DNA from: Oceanospirillaceae bacterium
GTDB taxonomy: Bacteria > Pseudomonadota > Gammaproteobacteria > Pseudomonadales > Litoribrevibacteraceae
Direction: 5' to 3'
Assembly (NCBI GenBank): GCA_015665455.1
Contig: JADFAD010000003.1
Span: forward strand, 415,599-479,598
Length of the DNA: 64,000 nt
Every line of letters starts with the position of its first letter. Position 1 is the first letter of the stretch. The notes beneath the pieces were generated by a model, which worked only from the letters and a program-made list of their open reading frames with translations, was not told the DNA's origin and made no database searches. Below are positions 44,377 to 54,219 of the stretch, one piece after another. Both the position numbers and the translations under genes were made by a program.

Positions 44377-45816
44377 TTATGCGTCTTTTTCTGTGGAGCG
44401 TATAACCATTAAGCGCAGCTCAGTCATGTCTTCGATGGCGTACTTAACCCCTTCCCGACCTAGACCGGAATCTTTAACGCCCCCATAAGGCATGTGATCC
44501 ACACGCCAAGATGGCACATCACCGATGATCACACCGCCCACGTCTAGGGTATCCCAAGCTTTTTGAGCCTTATAGATATCACGGGTAAAGATACCCGCCT
44601 GCAAACCGAACTTACTCTTGTTGATGTCATCCAACACAGCATTGAAGTCACTAAACGTATCCAACATAGCCACAGGACCAAACGCTTCTTCATCTCGCAC
44701 GTTTTGCCCTGCACTCACATTTTCAAGCAAAGTGGCTTCGAGCATGGCTCCTTCACGTTGACCACCGCATAGCAAATCCGCACCGGCGTCTCGAGCTTCT
44801 TGTATCCATGTATCCAATCGTATGGCTTCATTAACGCTGATCATGGGGCCAATAAACGTTTCAGGATCTTTAGGATTACCCATTTTCAACGCCTTAGTCG
44901 CAGTGACCATTTTCTCTTTAAACTCGTCGTATACATGTTCATGCACGTAAATACGCTGAACGCCAATACAGCTCTGGCCTGATTGGTAAAACGCACCAAA
45001 TACAATACGAGCCACAGCGTCATCAATGTCTGCATCTTGGTCTACAACACACGCCGCGTTGCCGCCCAATTCCAAAACCACCGGCTTTTTACCAGCCTTG
45101 GCTTTCAAAGCCCAACCCACGTCTGGCGAACCAGTAAAACTCAGCAGTTTCAAACGGTCATCTTCCGTGAACAACGCCGCACCGTCACGACGACACGGCA
45201 AAATTGAAAATGCACCTTTAGGCAGATCCGTTTCTGCCAAAACTTCACCAATAATAATGGCACCAATGGGCGTAAGGCTTGCAGGTTTTAATACAAACGG
45301 GCAACCCGCAGCAATGGCCGGTGCTACCTTGTGAGCGGCTAGGTTTAATGGGAAATTAAACGGGCTAATAAAAGAACAAGGCCCAATAGGCACGCGTTTT
45401 GTCATGCCCGTATAGCCTTTCGCACGAGCACTGATCTCCATTGGAATCACTTCGCCACCAATACGCGTGGACTCTTCAGCGGCAATTCTAAAAGTGTCGA
45501 TTAGTCGGGTAACTTCTCCCTGCGCATCTTTAATCGGCTTACCCGCTTCTATACACAATGCATTGGCCAATTCATCAAAACGTTCCGTAAAACGCTTCAC
45601 ACAATGATCCAACACGGCTTGGCGTTCAAAAGCCGCCATCTTTGCCATAGGTTCGCTGGCGGTCACAGCAGCTGCGATGGCTTGATCAATGACGGAGGCA
45701 TCTGCCATGGCCACTTTCGTAGCAGGCTCACCAGAGTACTTATCATTAACGACTAAATCTTCGTTCGCAAAAACGGCTTCGTTCGCCAAATAATAGGGGT
45801 AACTTGTTTGTAGCAT
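44377..45816 (-). CDS. NAD(P)+-dependent aldehyde dehydrogenase
   Basis: 479 residues from the ATG at 45816 (AGGA 7 bases upstream; the ATG two codons earlier sits too close to it). Family motifs: FISPFNFPLNLAAHKVAPAIAAG, cofactor TGSPDVGW, Glu in LELGGNAACVV, catalytic Cys in QSGQSCIGVQR, and C-terminal PYGGVKDSGLGREGVKYAIEDMTE. Oxidises an aldehyde to the acid in the cytosol. Sequence style recalls lactaldehyde/succinate-semialdehyde-type enzymes, but the substrate is not decided. Confidence 0.92.
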   Translation of the reverse strand: MLQTSYPYYLANEAVFANEDLVVNDKYSGEPATKVAMADASVIDQAIAAAVTASEPMAKMAAFERQAVLDHCVKRFTERFDELANALCIEAGKPIKDAQGEVTRLIDTFRIAAEESTRIGGEVIPMEISARAKGYTGMTKRVPIGPCSFISPFNFPLNLAAHKVAPAIAAGCPFVLKPASLTPIGAIIIGEVLAETDLPKGAFSILPCRRDGAALFTEDDRLKLLSFTGSPDVGWALKAKAGKKPVVLELGGNAACVVDQDADIDDAVARIVFGAFYQSGQSCIGVQRIYVHEHVYDEFKEKMVTATKALKMGNPKDPETFIGPMISVNEAIRLDTWIQEARDAGADLLCGGQREGAMLEATLLENVSAGQNVRDEEAFGPVAMLDTFSDFNAVLDDINKSKFGLQAGIFTRDIYKAQKAWDTLDVGGVIIGDVPSWRVDHMPYGGVKDSGLGREGVKYAIEDMTELRLMVIRSTEKDA

Positions 45817-45882
45817 GGTCATTCCTGTGTAAAACGGCTTCTTACTTCAATTTAATTATTTAATTTAGAGCTGTCTTCAGAG

Positions 45883-46056
45883 CTATTCGGCCACACTAAG
45901 TCTTAAATATGGCCCTTCAGTGTTGTTATTAAACGCCTCTGTAATTTCCAAGCTTGTGCCAATGAATGTTTCCTCAGGAGAAATAATCGGCGACAACTCA
46001 GCATACAGATTACAAGCTGCATAAATATTAAATTGGTTATATGTGCTCAAAGACAT
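45883..46056 (-). CDS. Small ORF overlapping the HExxH gene, unknown
   Basis: 57 residues from ATG 46056, overlapping the last 20 bases of the HExxH gene in another frame. Composition is ordinary (NQFNIYAACNLYAELSPIISPEETF) with no signal or helix. It may be a real downstream gene or the displaced C-terminus of its neighbour after a frameshift. No family recognised. Confidence 0.3.
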   Translation of the reverse strand: MSLSTYNQFNIYAACNLYAELSPIISPEETFIGTSLEITEAFNNNTEGPYLRLSVAE

Positions 46057-46510
46057 AGCGTTGAATATCAAAAGCAGGTTTTTGATCGGAAAAATAAGCA
46101 TCAAGGCTGTACGCCATTATTTCAAGAGGTGCATTCTCGTAGCCATATTCATTAATTTCTTTCATATAACGACGGATGAAACTCGCTGCACCTAAGTGAT
46201 TCCATTGAATAACATGCACAAGTTCATGAAAGTGTAAATCGAGCCTATTTTCATTTCCCTTCTTTATAAAATAGGTATCTTTATAGGTAATTCCTGCGGC
46301 ATCCATATCAATAAAATCACCCAAACCCGCTTGGCGTAATTCAAGAAAATCAGGTTTAGGTATTTCGTCCACGACGACAAAAGAGCTTTCCTCTAAGAAC
46401 TCTGAACGGTAAAAACCATTAAAATGAGACGCCAAAACATCACACGAAACCTTACGACCAGAGTAATCCTCTAAAGTGTTGTCTATCCAATGCTCTATCT
46501 TGGTTAACAC
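46037..46510 (-). CDS. Putative zinc metallopeptidase-like protein (HExxH)
   Basis: 157 residues from a GTG with a strong AAGGAGG ribosome site. The motif HELVH (DLHFHELVHVIQW) and a downstream Glu in ENAPLEIMAYSLDAYF about 28 residues later fit a gluzincin-like zinc site. There is no signal peptide. The rest resembles no named family I can recall. It could be a small protease or a non-catalytic zinc protein. Confidence 0.7.
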   Translation of the reverse strand: MLTKIEHWIDNTLEDYSGRKVSCDVLASHFNGFYRSEFLEESSFVVVDEIPKPDFLELRQAGLGDFIDMDAAGITYKDTYFIKKGNENRLDLHFHELVHVIQWNHLGAASFIRRYMKEINEYGYENAPLEIMAYSLDAYFSDQKPAFDIQRYVFEHI

Positions 46511-46589
46511 GCTTCCTCCTTAAAGCCTAAGTAACTCATTAAACCCTCATCCAATTGATAGATTTTAGTTATTTGCGCACCGAACTTAA

Positions 46590-46819
46590 CTAGAACTGTT
46601 GAAGAACTGCATTCAAGCTAAAGTCATATCGTTTAAGATCCGGATTATAAACCTTCGAAAACTTCTTAAGATCTATTATATGTACTTTGCCGTCTTGAGC
46701 TGTTAACCCCGCCGCTAACGATTGTTCAATCAAGACCTTTCTTATTTGATAGCCCGCTAAGAAGTTGTTGGGAATCAGCTGGCCTGCAGTACTTTTCTCA
46801 TTCCCCGTAATGGAGGATT
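46590..46819 (-). pseudogene. C-terminal fragment without start, unknown
   Basis: A 76-codon open frame (ESSITGNEKSTAGQLIPNNF ... NAVLQQF, stop 46590-46592) begins right after the stop of the ORF at 46820-47173 but in another frame and without a start codon. It looks like the detached end of that gene or of a lost one. No family recognised. Confidence 0.35.
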
Positions 46820-47173
46820 CTACCGGCTAACAACTTCTCTCGCATGTTCAACCGTTAAATAGTGATCCCTATCGGAGGTGACGACTTCCAATTCTATGTT
46901 CAAATCATCCTCTGCACCCATAAAATCGATATATCTCTCCGTTTGCAGATCACATCGAAGCCAATCGGGCATCTGGGTATCCCCAAAAAAACTTAAACCC
47001 CTGCCCAAAAAACGCCAATCTACTTTCATGAGCATATTCAAAAGAGCATAGTTAAAACGACTCGAAATGCCATTAAACATCACTATAAGCAAAGGCTTAC
47101 CTTTACCCATTATGTACTTGTCCCAAGCTGATTTCGCGAATACATGAATTCCCCCTAAGCATTCAAATAGCAA
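46820..47173 (-). CDS. Hypothetical ORF, possibly degenerate
   Basis: 117 codons from a TTG, or 96 from the ATG at 47110. It contains a short hydrophobic stretch (KPLLIVMFNGISSRFNYALLNML) and an acidic C-terminus. The good ribosome site (AGGGGG) upstream points to an ATG in another frame that stops after 11 codons. Together with the frame break at its end, this suggests a gene in decay. No family recognised. Confidence 0.4.
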   Translation of the reverse strand: MLFECLGGIHVFAKSAWDKYIMGKGKPLLIVMFNGISSRFNYALLNMLMKVDWRFLGRGLSFFGDTQMPDWLRCDLQTERYIDFMGAEDDLNIELEVVTSDRDHYLTVEHAREVVSR

Positions 47174-47304
47174 TTATTAATTAAATATATAAAAACTATT
47201 AATTTTTAAAATAACTTAATTCTAACCACAATGGGTTCATGAATTCACAGCACAGAATTCAAACAATCACATTTCCATTAAGTTTGAACCAAAGGTTAAA
47301 TATT

Positions 47305-47862
47305 ATGATCAACACAGAAATCAAGCCATTCTCAGCAACCGCCTTTAAACAAGGAGAGTTCGTAGAAATTACTGAAGCAGACGTGAAAGGCAAGTGGGCC
47401 ATCTTCTTCTTTTACCCAGCGGACTTCACATTCGTTTGTCCAACAGAACTGGGTGACGTAGCGGATAATTACGCAGAATTGCAAAAGCTGGGTGTCGAAG
47501 TTTTCTCTGTTTCTACAGACACACACTTCACACATAAAGCTTGGCACGATAGCTCAGACACCATTGGCAAGATCAACTACTACATGGTTGGCGACCAAAC
47601 AGGCACGATCACTAACAACTTCGGTGTCATGCGTGAAGGCCAAGGTCTTGCAGATCGTGCAACATTCCTAGTAGATCCAAACGGCGTTATCCAAGCAATG
47701 GAAATCACTGCAGAAGGCATCGGCCGTGACGCAGATGACCTAATGCGCAAAGTGAAAGCAGCACAGTACGTAGCAGCGCACCCAGGTGAAGTTTGCCCAG
47801 CTAAGTGGAAAGAAGGTGAAGCGACATTGGCGCCATCACTGGATCTAGTGGGCAAAATCTAA
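47305..47862 (+). CDS. ahpC: Alkyl hydroperoxide reductase subunit C (peroxiredoxin)
   Basis: 185 residues from the ATG at 47305 (AAAGG 9 bases upstream; the frame to 47239 is dispensable, as AhpC starts INT-IKPF). Peroxidatic Cys in [11 protein letters not shown] and resolving Cys in GEVCPAKW make a typical 2-Cys peroxiredoxin that reduces H2O2 and organic peroxides in the cytosol. The ahpF gene follows 180 bases later and regenerates it. OxyR control is usual for the pair, but I did not find a convincing OxyR site. Confidence 0.96.
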   Translation: MINTEIKPFSATAFKQGEFVEITEADVKGKWAIFFFYPADFTFVCPTELGDVADNYAELQKLGVEVFSVSTDTHFTHKAWHDSSDTIGKINYYMVGDQTGTITNNFGVMREGQGLADRATFLVDPNGVIQAMEITAEGIGRDADDLMRKVKAAQYVAAHPGEVCPAKWKEGEATLAPSLDLVGKI

Positions 47863-48042
47863 TAATTAGATAGCAGTTCGGCCTAGGTTCTATTATTGGC
47901 TCTATTAAACGTTTCGATCAGTATTCACGAGCAATACAGCCGTCGTGTTGCTGATTGAAACTTTTTCAAAACAGTCCTCCTAAGCCTTTATGACAACATA
48001 TTAGTAAGAAGCTTAACTAATGTTCAAAAGTGGAGTATCACA

Positions 48043-49638
48043 ATGCTTGATCAATCAATGAAACAGCAATTAAAAACGTATTTAGAAAATTTGAAGACAG
48101 AGATCCAATTGGTGCTGAGTCTTGATGAAAGTGATACTGCCAATCAATTAGCATCACTTGCCAATGACATTGCATCCTTAAACGATAAAGTCACTGTCAC
48201 CACAGACAATAACGCTCATGATCGTAAGCCCATCATGCAAGTGGTAAACCCTGAAAAGCAGACCGCTCTCTCTTTTGCTGGTTTGCCAATGGGTCATGAA
48301 TTTACATCCTTAGTGCTCGCTCTTTTACACAGTGGCGGCCACCCCTTGAAACTGGATCGAGACACGATCGATCAAATTGCCGCGCTTGATCAAGATTTGG
48401 AAATTGAAATTTTTATTTCCTTGTCGTGCCAGAATTGCCCAGACGTGGTTCAGGCCTTCAATATGATGGCTGCTATTAATCCTAGAATTAAGCCTGTCAT
48501 GATTGATGGCGCATCCTTCCAGCAGGAAGTAACAGACAGAGAGATTATGGCCGTGCCAACCGTGATGGTTAACGGAGAAGTGTTTGGCCAAGGTCGTATG
48601 ACCTTAAATGAAATCCTAAACAAACTGGACAAAGGCGCCGCAGAAAAAGCAACTCAAGCGATCAGTAATGAAGCCCCATACGATGTATTGGTTTTTGGTG
48701 GTGGTCCCGCTGGTTCTGCCGCTGCGATCTACTCTGCTCGTAAAGGTATCCGAACCGGTATCGTAGCTGATCGCTTCGGTGGGCAGGTAATGGATACCAT
48801 GGCCATTGAAAACTTCATTTCAGTCAAAGCAACGGAAGGCCCTAAATTAGCCGCTGGGCTTGAAGAACACGTTAAAGATTATGATGTGGACATTATGACG
48901 GAACAACGAGCTATCAATATCATCAGCGCAGAAGAGTCCGAGGATGGCTACGCACACATCACTCTTGAAAGTGGTGCGACACTCAAGAGCCGAAGCGTGA
49001 TCATCAGTACGGGAGCTCGTTGGCGTGAAATGAACGTTCCCGGTGAACAAGAATATCGTAATAAAGGCGTTGCATACTGCCCACACTGTGATGGCCCACT
49101 GTTCAAAGGAAAACGCACTGCCGTCATTGGTGGTGGCAACTCAGGGATAGAAGCAGCCATTGATTTAGCAGGTATCGTAGAACACGTAACTGTTCTTGAG
49201 TTTTCCGATACCCTACGTGCAGATCAGGTTTTGATTGATAAAGCGAACAGCTTACCCAACGTCGAAATCATCAAAATGGCGCAAACCACACAAGTAATTG
49301 GAGATGGTTCACGTGTAATAGGTCTTCAATATAAAGACCGAAATACCAACGAACTTAAACAGATTGAACTTGCAGGCATCTTTGTGCAAATTGGCTTGGT
49401 GCCAAACAGTGAGTGGCTTAAAAACTCAGGCGTTAACCTAACAGATCGAGGTGAAATTATTGTCGGCGCGCACGGCGACACCAGCATGAAAGGCGTTTTC
49501 GCGGCCGGTGATGTAACCACCGTCCCTTACAAGCAAATTATTATTGCAATGGGTGAAGGGTCTAAAGCGAGCTTAGGCGCCTTTGATTATTTGATACGCA
49601 ACTCTGCGCCAGAGACTGCCACTGAAGTAGCAGCCTAA
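48043..49638 (+). CDS. ahpF: Alkyl hydroperoxide reductase subunit F
   Basis: 531 residues. The N-terminal double-thioredoxin-fold domain has CxxC in [12 protein letters not shown], then FAD-binding [17 protein letters not shown], redox-active YCPHCDG, NAD-binding [15 protein letters not shown] and a C-terminal [13 protein letters not shown]. It transfers electrons from NADH via FAD and the disulfides to AhpC. A strong terminator follows. Confidence 0.96.
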   Translation: MLDQSMKQQLKTYLENLKTEIQLVLSLDESDTANQLASLANDIASLNDKVTVTTDNNAHDRKPIMQVVNPEKQTALSFAGLPMGHEFTSLVLALLHSGGHPLKLDRDTIDQIAALDQDLEIEIFISLSCQNCPDVVQAFNMMAAINPRIKPVMIDGASFQQEVTDREIMAVPTVMVNGEVFGQGRMTLNEILNKLDKGAAEKATQAISNEAPYDVLVFGGGPAGSAAAIYSARKGIRTGIVADRFGGQVMDTMAIENFISVKATEGPKLAAGLEEHVKDYDVDIMTEQRAINIISAEESEDGYAHITLESGATLKSRSVIISTGARWREMNVPGEQEYRNKGVAYCPHCDGPLFKGKRTAVIGGGNSGIEAAIDLAGIVEHVTVLEFSDTLRADQVLIDKANSLPNVEIIKMAQTTQVIGDGSRVIGLQYKDRNTNELKQIELAGIFVQIGLVPNSEWLKNSGVNLTDRGEIIVGAHGDTSMKGVFAAGDVTTVPYKQIIIAMGEGSKASLGAFDYLIRNSAPETATEVAA

Positions 49639-49651
49639 TCCCCCTTTTGTT

Positions 49652-49678
49652 CCCCGGCCTTTGCCGGGGTTTCTTTTT
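49652..49678 (+). terminator. Rho-independent terminator of ahpF
   Basis: CCCCGGC and GCCGGGG separated by a short loop, followed by TTTCTTTTT, 14 bases after the ahpF stop. Confidence 0.9.
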
Positions 49679-49723
49679 AGTTGGCGTTAAAACGAATGTC
49701 TGTGTTATATCATCATTAAACGA

Positions 49724-51106
49724 TCAACGTTCATACCAAACACCGATTTGAGATCCGATATTGGTTACATTCTCGCCCGCACCAGAGCTACTCACAGCAC
49801 CATCAGGACGCTGAGGATAATGATTTCCTTGATCGTCCATGAACACCAATTGTTTATCCGGCAGGTTTTGGAAAATGATCACAAAAGAGGAGCCGCCATA
49901 ATTGAACATCCCCATCTCTTGGCCTTTAGAGACTTGAGCCCCCGCCTTCATCTGCTCATCAAATGAGATCGTTGAGACTTCACTCATCCCAAGAGGAATA
50001 CAACAAACGTATCCGTAGTCGGGCGTCTCAATAACCATTAAACCACGTGCATTCACTTCGGCAAGATAAGGTAAAGATGCCGTTGTTGCACCACCAAAAT
50101 CCGGCAAAATAAGTTTATTAAAATAATCACCGGGTATCGTCAAAGGATCAAACAAAACCTTGCCGTTTGCAGGCACCCACCAGCGATGAAAATTATAAGG
50201 ATTGAGATAAGTCTGAAAAACGTAACCGCCTTCAAACATTGAAACCAAATCGTGTTTATCAATGACATCCTGTTGCTCAGGCACTGAAGAACTAAGAATA
50301 TCACGCAGGGAATAGTTCATATCCTTGAACCAAAAGGTGTCATCTGCTTTTACTTGCCAATCCCAGCGGAACAAAGAACCATCATTAGGACAATTAACGA
50401 TTTGATTGTTGTCTGGCGCAGCAATCGGGCGAGCATCGGCCGCATTTTTAAATTGGCGCGTAAAAAACGAGTTCCAAGAGGACCAATAAGGAAGAGATGG
50501 GCTGTCTTTTTCCCACAGGTCAAAGTCGTAAGACTTCTTAGCCTTTCTCGATAACCATTGTTCACCCTCTACAGCAAACCCTTGTGCGGAAGCAGTAGTA
50601 CCCAGAAACTCATGCCATGTATTCAACACAGCCCCCATCTTTTGATTAAACTCAGGTAACCCCAAAAGTTGAGAACCGGGCAATGTAGGGTCAATACCCA
50701 CGGTAAACCCGGAAAAAGGCAATCCCACCAGATCATCATCAATGAAATGAGGCCACCAAGTCAGAAGGTAATTACACACTAGTGCGAAAAAGGTGGCATC
50801 AGGAATCCAAGGAATCGGTACACCATCCGTATCCAACCCCTCTGTGTTACGCATGGTTTGATTCTGACGGCACGCCGCCGCCATTAAATAGGACACCGTA
50901 GGCTCGTCTCTAAGGTATTCCAAAAGTTCAATGACAGAAGGCGCGATCCAATCTTCATTGCCAAGAATGGTTTCGAAGTCCCCAACGGCTTCTGTCACTT
51001 CTGCATGAAACTTTGCCCAGCTTTCACTTCCAGGCTCAGGAAGCCAACCGTGTCTAAAGCTGCTTGGATATGGTAGCGCTTTTGCTGAACTGTACACCTT
51101 ACTCAT
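49724..51106 (-). CDS. Phosphatidylserine decarboxylase-like (PSDC + PSD, PsiD-type)
   Basis: 460 residues. An N-terminal domain of the PSD-associated type (residues about 40-180: LVCNYLLTWWPHFIDDDLVGLPFSGFTVG) precedes the decarboxylase core (SSWNSFFTRQFK, FHRWWVPANGKV, and the self-cleaving Ser site in FNYGGSSFVIIF, which would give a pyruvoyl group). The same two-part layout occurs in fungal tryptophan decarboxylase PsiD and its bacterial relatives. It may therefore decarboxylate an amino acid or peptide rather than phosphatidylserine; normal Psd is about 280-320 residues and membrane-associated. AAGGAGG precedes the ATG. The TGTAAT direct repeat at 51198 ties it to the RiPP-locus promoters. 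Confidence 0.85.
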   Translation of the reverse strand: MSKVYSSAKALPYPSSFRHGWLPEPGSESWAKFHAEVTEAVGDFETILGNEDWIAPSVIELLEYLRDEPTVSYLMAAACRQNQTMRNTEGLDTDGVPIPWIPDATFFALVCNYLLTWWPHFIDDDLVGLPFSGFTVGIDPTLPGSQLLGLPEFNQKMGAVLNTWHEFLGTTASAQGFAVEGEQWLSRKAKKSYDFDLWEKDSPSLPYWSSWNSFFTRQFKNAADARPIAAPDNNQIVNCPNDGSLFRWDWQVKADDTFWFKDMNYSLRDILSSSVPEQQDVIDKHDLVSMFEGGYVFQTYLNPYNFHRWWVPANGKVLFDPLTIPGDYFNKLILPDFGGATTASLPYLAEVNARGLMVIETPDYGYVCCIPLGMSEVSTISFDEQMKAGAQVSKGQEMGMFNYGGSSFVIIFQNLPDKQLVFMDDQGNHYPQRPDGAVSSSGAGENVTNIGSQIGVWYER

Positions 51107-51197
51107 AAAAACCTCCTTCCCTGCAATACTAATAAATAGGCATCATAAACAACCTATTTTCTAATAAAGAAGTATAAAATGAGGACACCAAAGCGCT

Positions 51198-51213
51198 ATT
51201 ACACGAAATTACA
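51198..51213 (-). promoter_or_regulatory. Direct-repeat operator TGTAAT-N4-TGTAAT upstream of PSD-like gene
   Basis: On the minus strand TGTAATTTCGTGTAATAGCG, 92-107 bases before the PSD-like ATG. The flanks on both sides nearly match those of the FHA-gene site (9055-9070), over about 30 bases in total. Confidence 0.5.
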
Positions 51214-51287
51214 GCAGGCAATTGATACAAGGCTCAACATTTCAATCGACCAACGTTTTTAAGAATAAGGGCTCATAACCAAGATAT

Positions 51288-53534
51288 TTAAAATCCAGCC
51301 TCAGACTCAAAATATGGCGCAATCACAGGCAGCACCACCATAAACGTGGTACCGGGTTTTTCATCTTCTTCAGCACTAGCTACTTCCTGATTGGTAATAC
51401 TAATTTCACCACCAAGAATCCCCTGAACAAGGTTATATACAATGTTCAACCCCAACCCCGATCCTCCCTGTCCTAGACGCGTAGTAAAAAACGGGTCAAA
51501 CACTTTGGATATATGCTCGGAGTCAATCCCCACTCCGTTGTCAGATACATAAATGACTACTTCGTTGAACTCTCTTATAATACCAGTAATGGTTATTTGC
51601 CTTGAATCTTGGTCAGTAAAGGCATGTACCATGGCGTTAGAAACAAGGTTCATTAATATTTGAGTTAACGGGCCTGGGTAGCTATCCATCAAGATGCCTT
51701 CGTTGACTTGCTCGATAAGTTCAATGTTTTGTTGTTTGAGCGTGGTGTTCATAGTCACCTTCAGCTCATGCAGTAGCACCGATAATTCAAATTTCCGACG
51801 ATGATAACTGGCTTGATCAGCGGCAATCTGTTTAAAGCTAGAAATCAATTCAGCCGCTTTGCTAAGGTTCAATTCAATGCTCTCTGACGCCTCTTTTGAC
51901 TGAACAATAAATTGATCTAAATCAGAACGCCGAATAGCCTGGTTAAGCTTGGCATCTAGCTTAGTGTTGATGTCTTGCAAGCTAGTGGCAATCAATAGTG
52001 CATTGCCAATTGGGGTGTTCAACTCATGTGCCACGCCAGCCACAAGCGAACCTAAACCAGCAAGTTTCTCAGCTTGCACCAGATCATCTTTTGCGGTCGT
52101 TAATTCGTCTAAAGCTTTTTGCAACGCATCTGTTCGATCAGCAACACGTGATTCAAGTAACTGAGAATGTTCGTTAATGATGGTCAAGTGCGCTTGTCGC
52201 TCTTTCTCAACAGTAATAACAAGGTTAAACCAATACTCCCAACGAAACGGAACTATTGGCGCAACTGGTTCAAATGAGTCTGCGGGCTTACTTACTTGTG
52301 AACGAGAGGACAAGCCTTCAACGAAATGAGCCAATTGCAATGCGGGCTTACTAAAATGTATATGTTGATACCACATCGAAATCAATAGCAACAAAGCAAA
52401 AGCAATCCCCAAGAGCAAATACGGAAAAATGGCATTTAGAACATAGGCTCGAATATCACTGGTCTTTATCTCTGCGACTAGGCTCCAAGGCGTGTTGGGC
52501 ACCTGATAACTAATCCAGCGGCCGTTTTTTACAGGAGTAAAATTTGAGTTTTGAACGTTGTGTGCCTCACCAACGGCAAGTAATGACAATACATCTTCGT
52601 GCTTAACCACCTCCGTAGCACCTTTAAGTGCTAGACCACTATCGCCAATCACAAGCCCTGTTTCATCAACCAAAACCATACGCCCTACTAGCAAGTTATT
52701 ATTTGCCAATATTGAATCAAGCACGTTTAAAGTGACATCAGCACCTACAGCCCCAACAAAGTCTTGTTGTTGATATACAGGCGCCAGCAGCGACACCATC
52801 ATACCTTTCCCAGCAGCATCTAAATACGGTGTCGTCCATACTTGCTTGCGAGCACTATTTTCTACCGGTTCAACCAGTTTAACAGGATAGGTACCACCCG
52901 CAGCAAACACCACATCCAGTGCTTCATCCACGGTGAGAGTATTCGTTACTGAAAGCAGTACTTCAACAGGAAGGCCAGGATAGAGCAACGAGAAGCGCTC
53001 GTGTACGTCGTAATAGTAGCTCCACTGGAATTCACTTCTATGCTGATGAGTCGATACAACCGAAGGCATCATAGATAACAGTGGTAACACTTCACTCGAC
53101 TGTAACTCAACATCAGCTCTGACGTAGAGCTGCCCTATCCGAGCCTTAATCATCTCTGGTACGGTCTGCCATGGTGCAGTTGCAGCTGAGCCTAGCGCCC
53201 GCTGCTGAATAAACTCTAAAACACTACTACCGTGTGCTAATTCGGGCGAAATCCTTGCGGCTTCAATAGCAGTACGCATCTTATCTACATGAAAAAGTGA
53301 TACTGAAATTGTTTGGTTTATTGCTTGAAGCGCTTGTTTTGTACGGTAATTCTCTTCATTAAGCACTTGTTGTTCCAGCTGCTTGCTTAAATAAAAGGCA
53401 CTACCAATAGTAAAACTTAAAACAAGTAGAAGGCCTAATGAGATAATTAATTGATACTGGCGAATAAGAGAACCAGACAGTGCGTGCATTTCACGCTTCT
53501 GCGCGGTGCCAACCTCGGTAGGTTTTATCGTCAT
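51288..53534 (-). CDS. Orphan sensor histidine kinase (Cache sensor)
   Basis: 748 residues. One membrane segment near 30-50, a large periplasmic double-Cache-like sensor (residues about 55-360; TPYLDAAGKGMMVSLLAPVYQQQDFVGAVGADVTL), a second membrane segment near 368-390, a coiled coil (about 455-490), then the transmitter: H-box VAGVAHELNTPIGNALL, N-box ILMNLVSNAMVHAF, G-boxes SDNGVGID and GGSGLGLNIVYNLVQG. It probably senses a small molecule outside the membrane. No response regulator is adjacent. A weak start region leaves the exact ATG somewhat open. Confidence 0.88.
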   Translation of the reverse strand: MTIKPTEVGTAQKREMHALSGSLIRQYQLIISLGLLLVLSFTIGSAFYLSKQLEQQVLNEENYRTKQALQAINQTISVSLFHVDKMRTAIEAARISPELAHGSSVLEFIQQRALGSAATAPWQTVPEMIKARIGQLYVRADVELQSSEVLPLLSMMPSVVSTHQHRSEFQWSYYYDVHERFSLLYPGLPVEVLLSVTNTLTVDEALDVVFAAGGTYPVKLVEPVENSARKQVWTTPYLDAAGKGMMVSLLAPVYQQQDFVGAVGADVTLNVLDSILANNNLLVGRMVLVDETGLVIGDSGLALKGATEVVKHEDVLSLLAVGEAHNVQNSNFTPVKNGRWISYQVPNTPWSLVAEIKTSDIRAYVLNAIFPYLLLGIAFALLLLISMWYQHIHFSKPALQLAHFVEGLSSRSQVSKPADSFEPVAPIVPFRWEYWFNLVITVEKERQAHLTIINEHSQLLESRVADRTDALQKALDELTTAKDDLVQAEKLAGLGSLVAGVAHELNTPIGNALLIATSLQDINTKLDAKLNQAIRRSDLDQFIVQSKEASESIELNLSKAAELISSFKQIAADQASYHRRKFELSVLLHELKVTMNTTLKQQNIELIEQVNEGILMDSYPGPLTQILMNLVSNAMVHAFTDQDSRQITITGIIREFNEVVIYVSDNGVGIDSEHISKVFDPFFTTRLGQGGSGLGLNIVYNLVQGILGGEISITNQEVASAEEDEKPGTTFMVVLPVIAPYFESEAGF

Positions 53535-53752
53535 GCACGAATCCGATCAAATTGATTAGTGATTACAGTATAGGTTGGATAGCACCGAACGCTAGGGCGT
53601 TATCCAGTGTGCTGCCCTAATACAGAAACCAATATCGCCCTAGCTTGATGTTTATCCAATCCAGTTTAATCTGATCCCACGAACATCATAGTAAACCAAG
53701 ACTTGTTAGGTTAAGGAATAATAACGAGAAATAGCACTCAAGCCTCCCGAGA

Positions 53753-54175
53753 ATGCTTAATTTTGATCTCGCCAGAGGCCTCATAATCTTATACATGATT
53801 TTCGTTCACGTCTCCGATTTCTATGGTGAACTAGCCTACCAAGATTCGACCCTTTCCAGTGTATTTACCTTTCTTGGGCAAGCACGATCTGCACCTGTAT
53901 TTATGTTTATTATGGGGCTCTTTATTCCCTTCTCACCCACTGCGGCTCTCCAGAAGAACTTAAAACGTGCCGCCATGTTATTTACGTTGGGCTATTTACG
54001 TGCTGATTAGGCATTACTTACCGAATCCGATCTACTCGATTTAGGTGCACTGTTGATCGCATTTATTTCGCCTCTAAGCTGGCAAATACAATCGGATTAT
54101 TTCTGGTTAAACACCCTTCTTGCGCTGTTTTGTGGTGACAATAATCAAGGGGCTGCGTTCCCATTCTTACTTTGA
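53753..54175 (+). pseudogene. Truncated acyltransferase-like membrane protein (DUF1624/heparan-type)
   Basis: The frame begins MLNFDLARGLIILYMIFVHVSDFYGEL, like the first helices of the DUF1624/acyltransferase group. It meets an in-frame TAG at 54008-54010, then continues in the same frame (ALLTESDLLDLGALLIAF ... WLNTLLALF) to a TGA at 54173. The family is normally over 350 residues, so this is a broken remnant. Confidence 0.6.
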
Positions 54176-54219
54176 ACTATGCAGATAGATGAAGTCATGG
54201 AGTAAACTTGAGAGCCTTG

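Noticed and set aside
47239..47304. N-terminal extension of AhpC
   Set aside because: Family alignment starts at the INTEIKPF segment, and the ribosome site AAAGG precedes the ATG at 47305.
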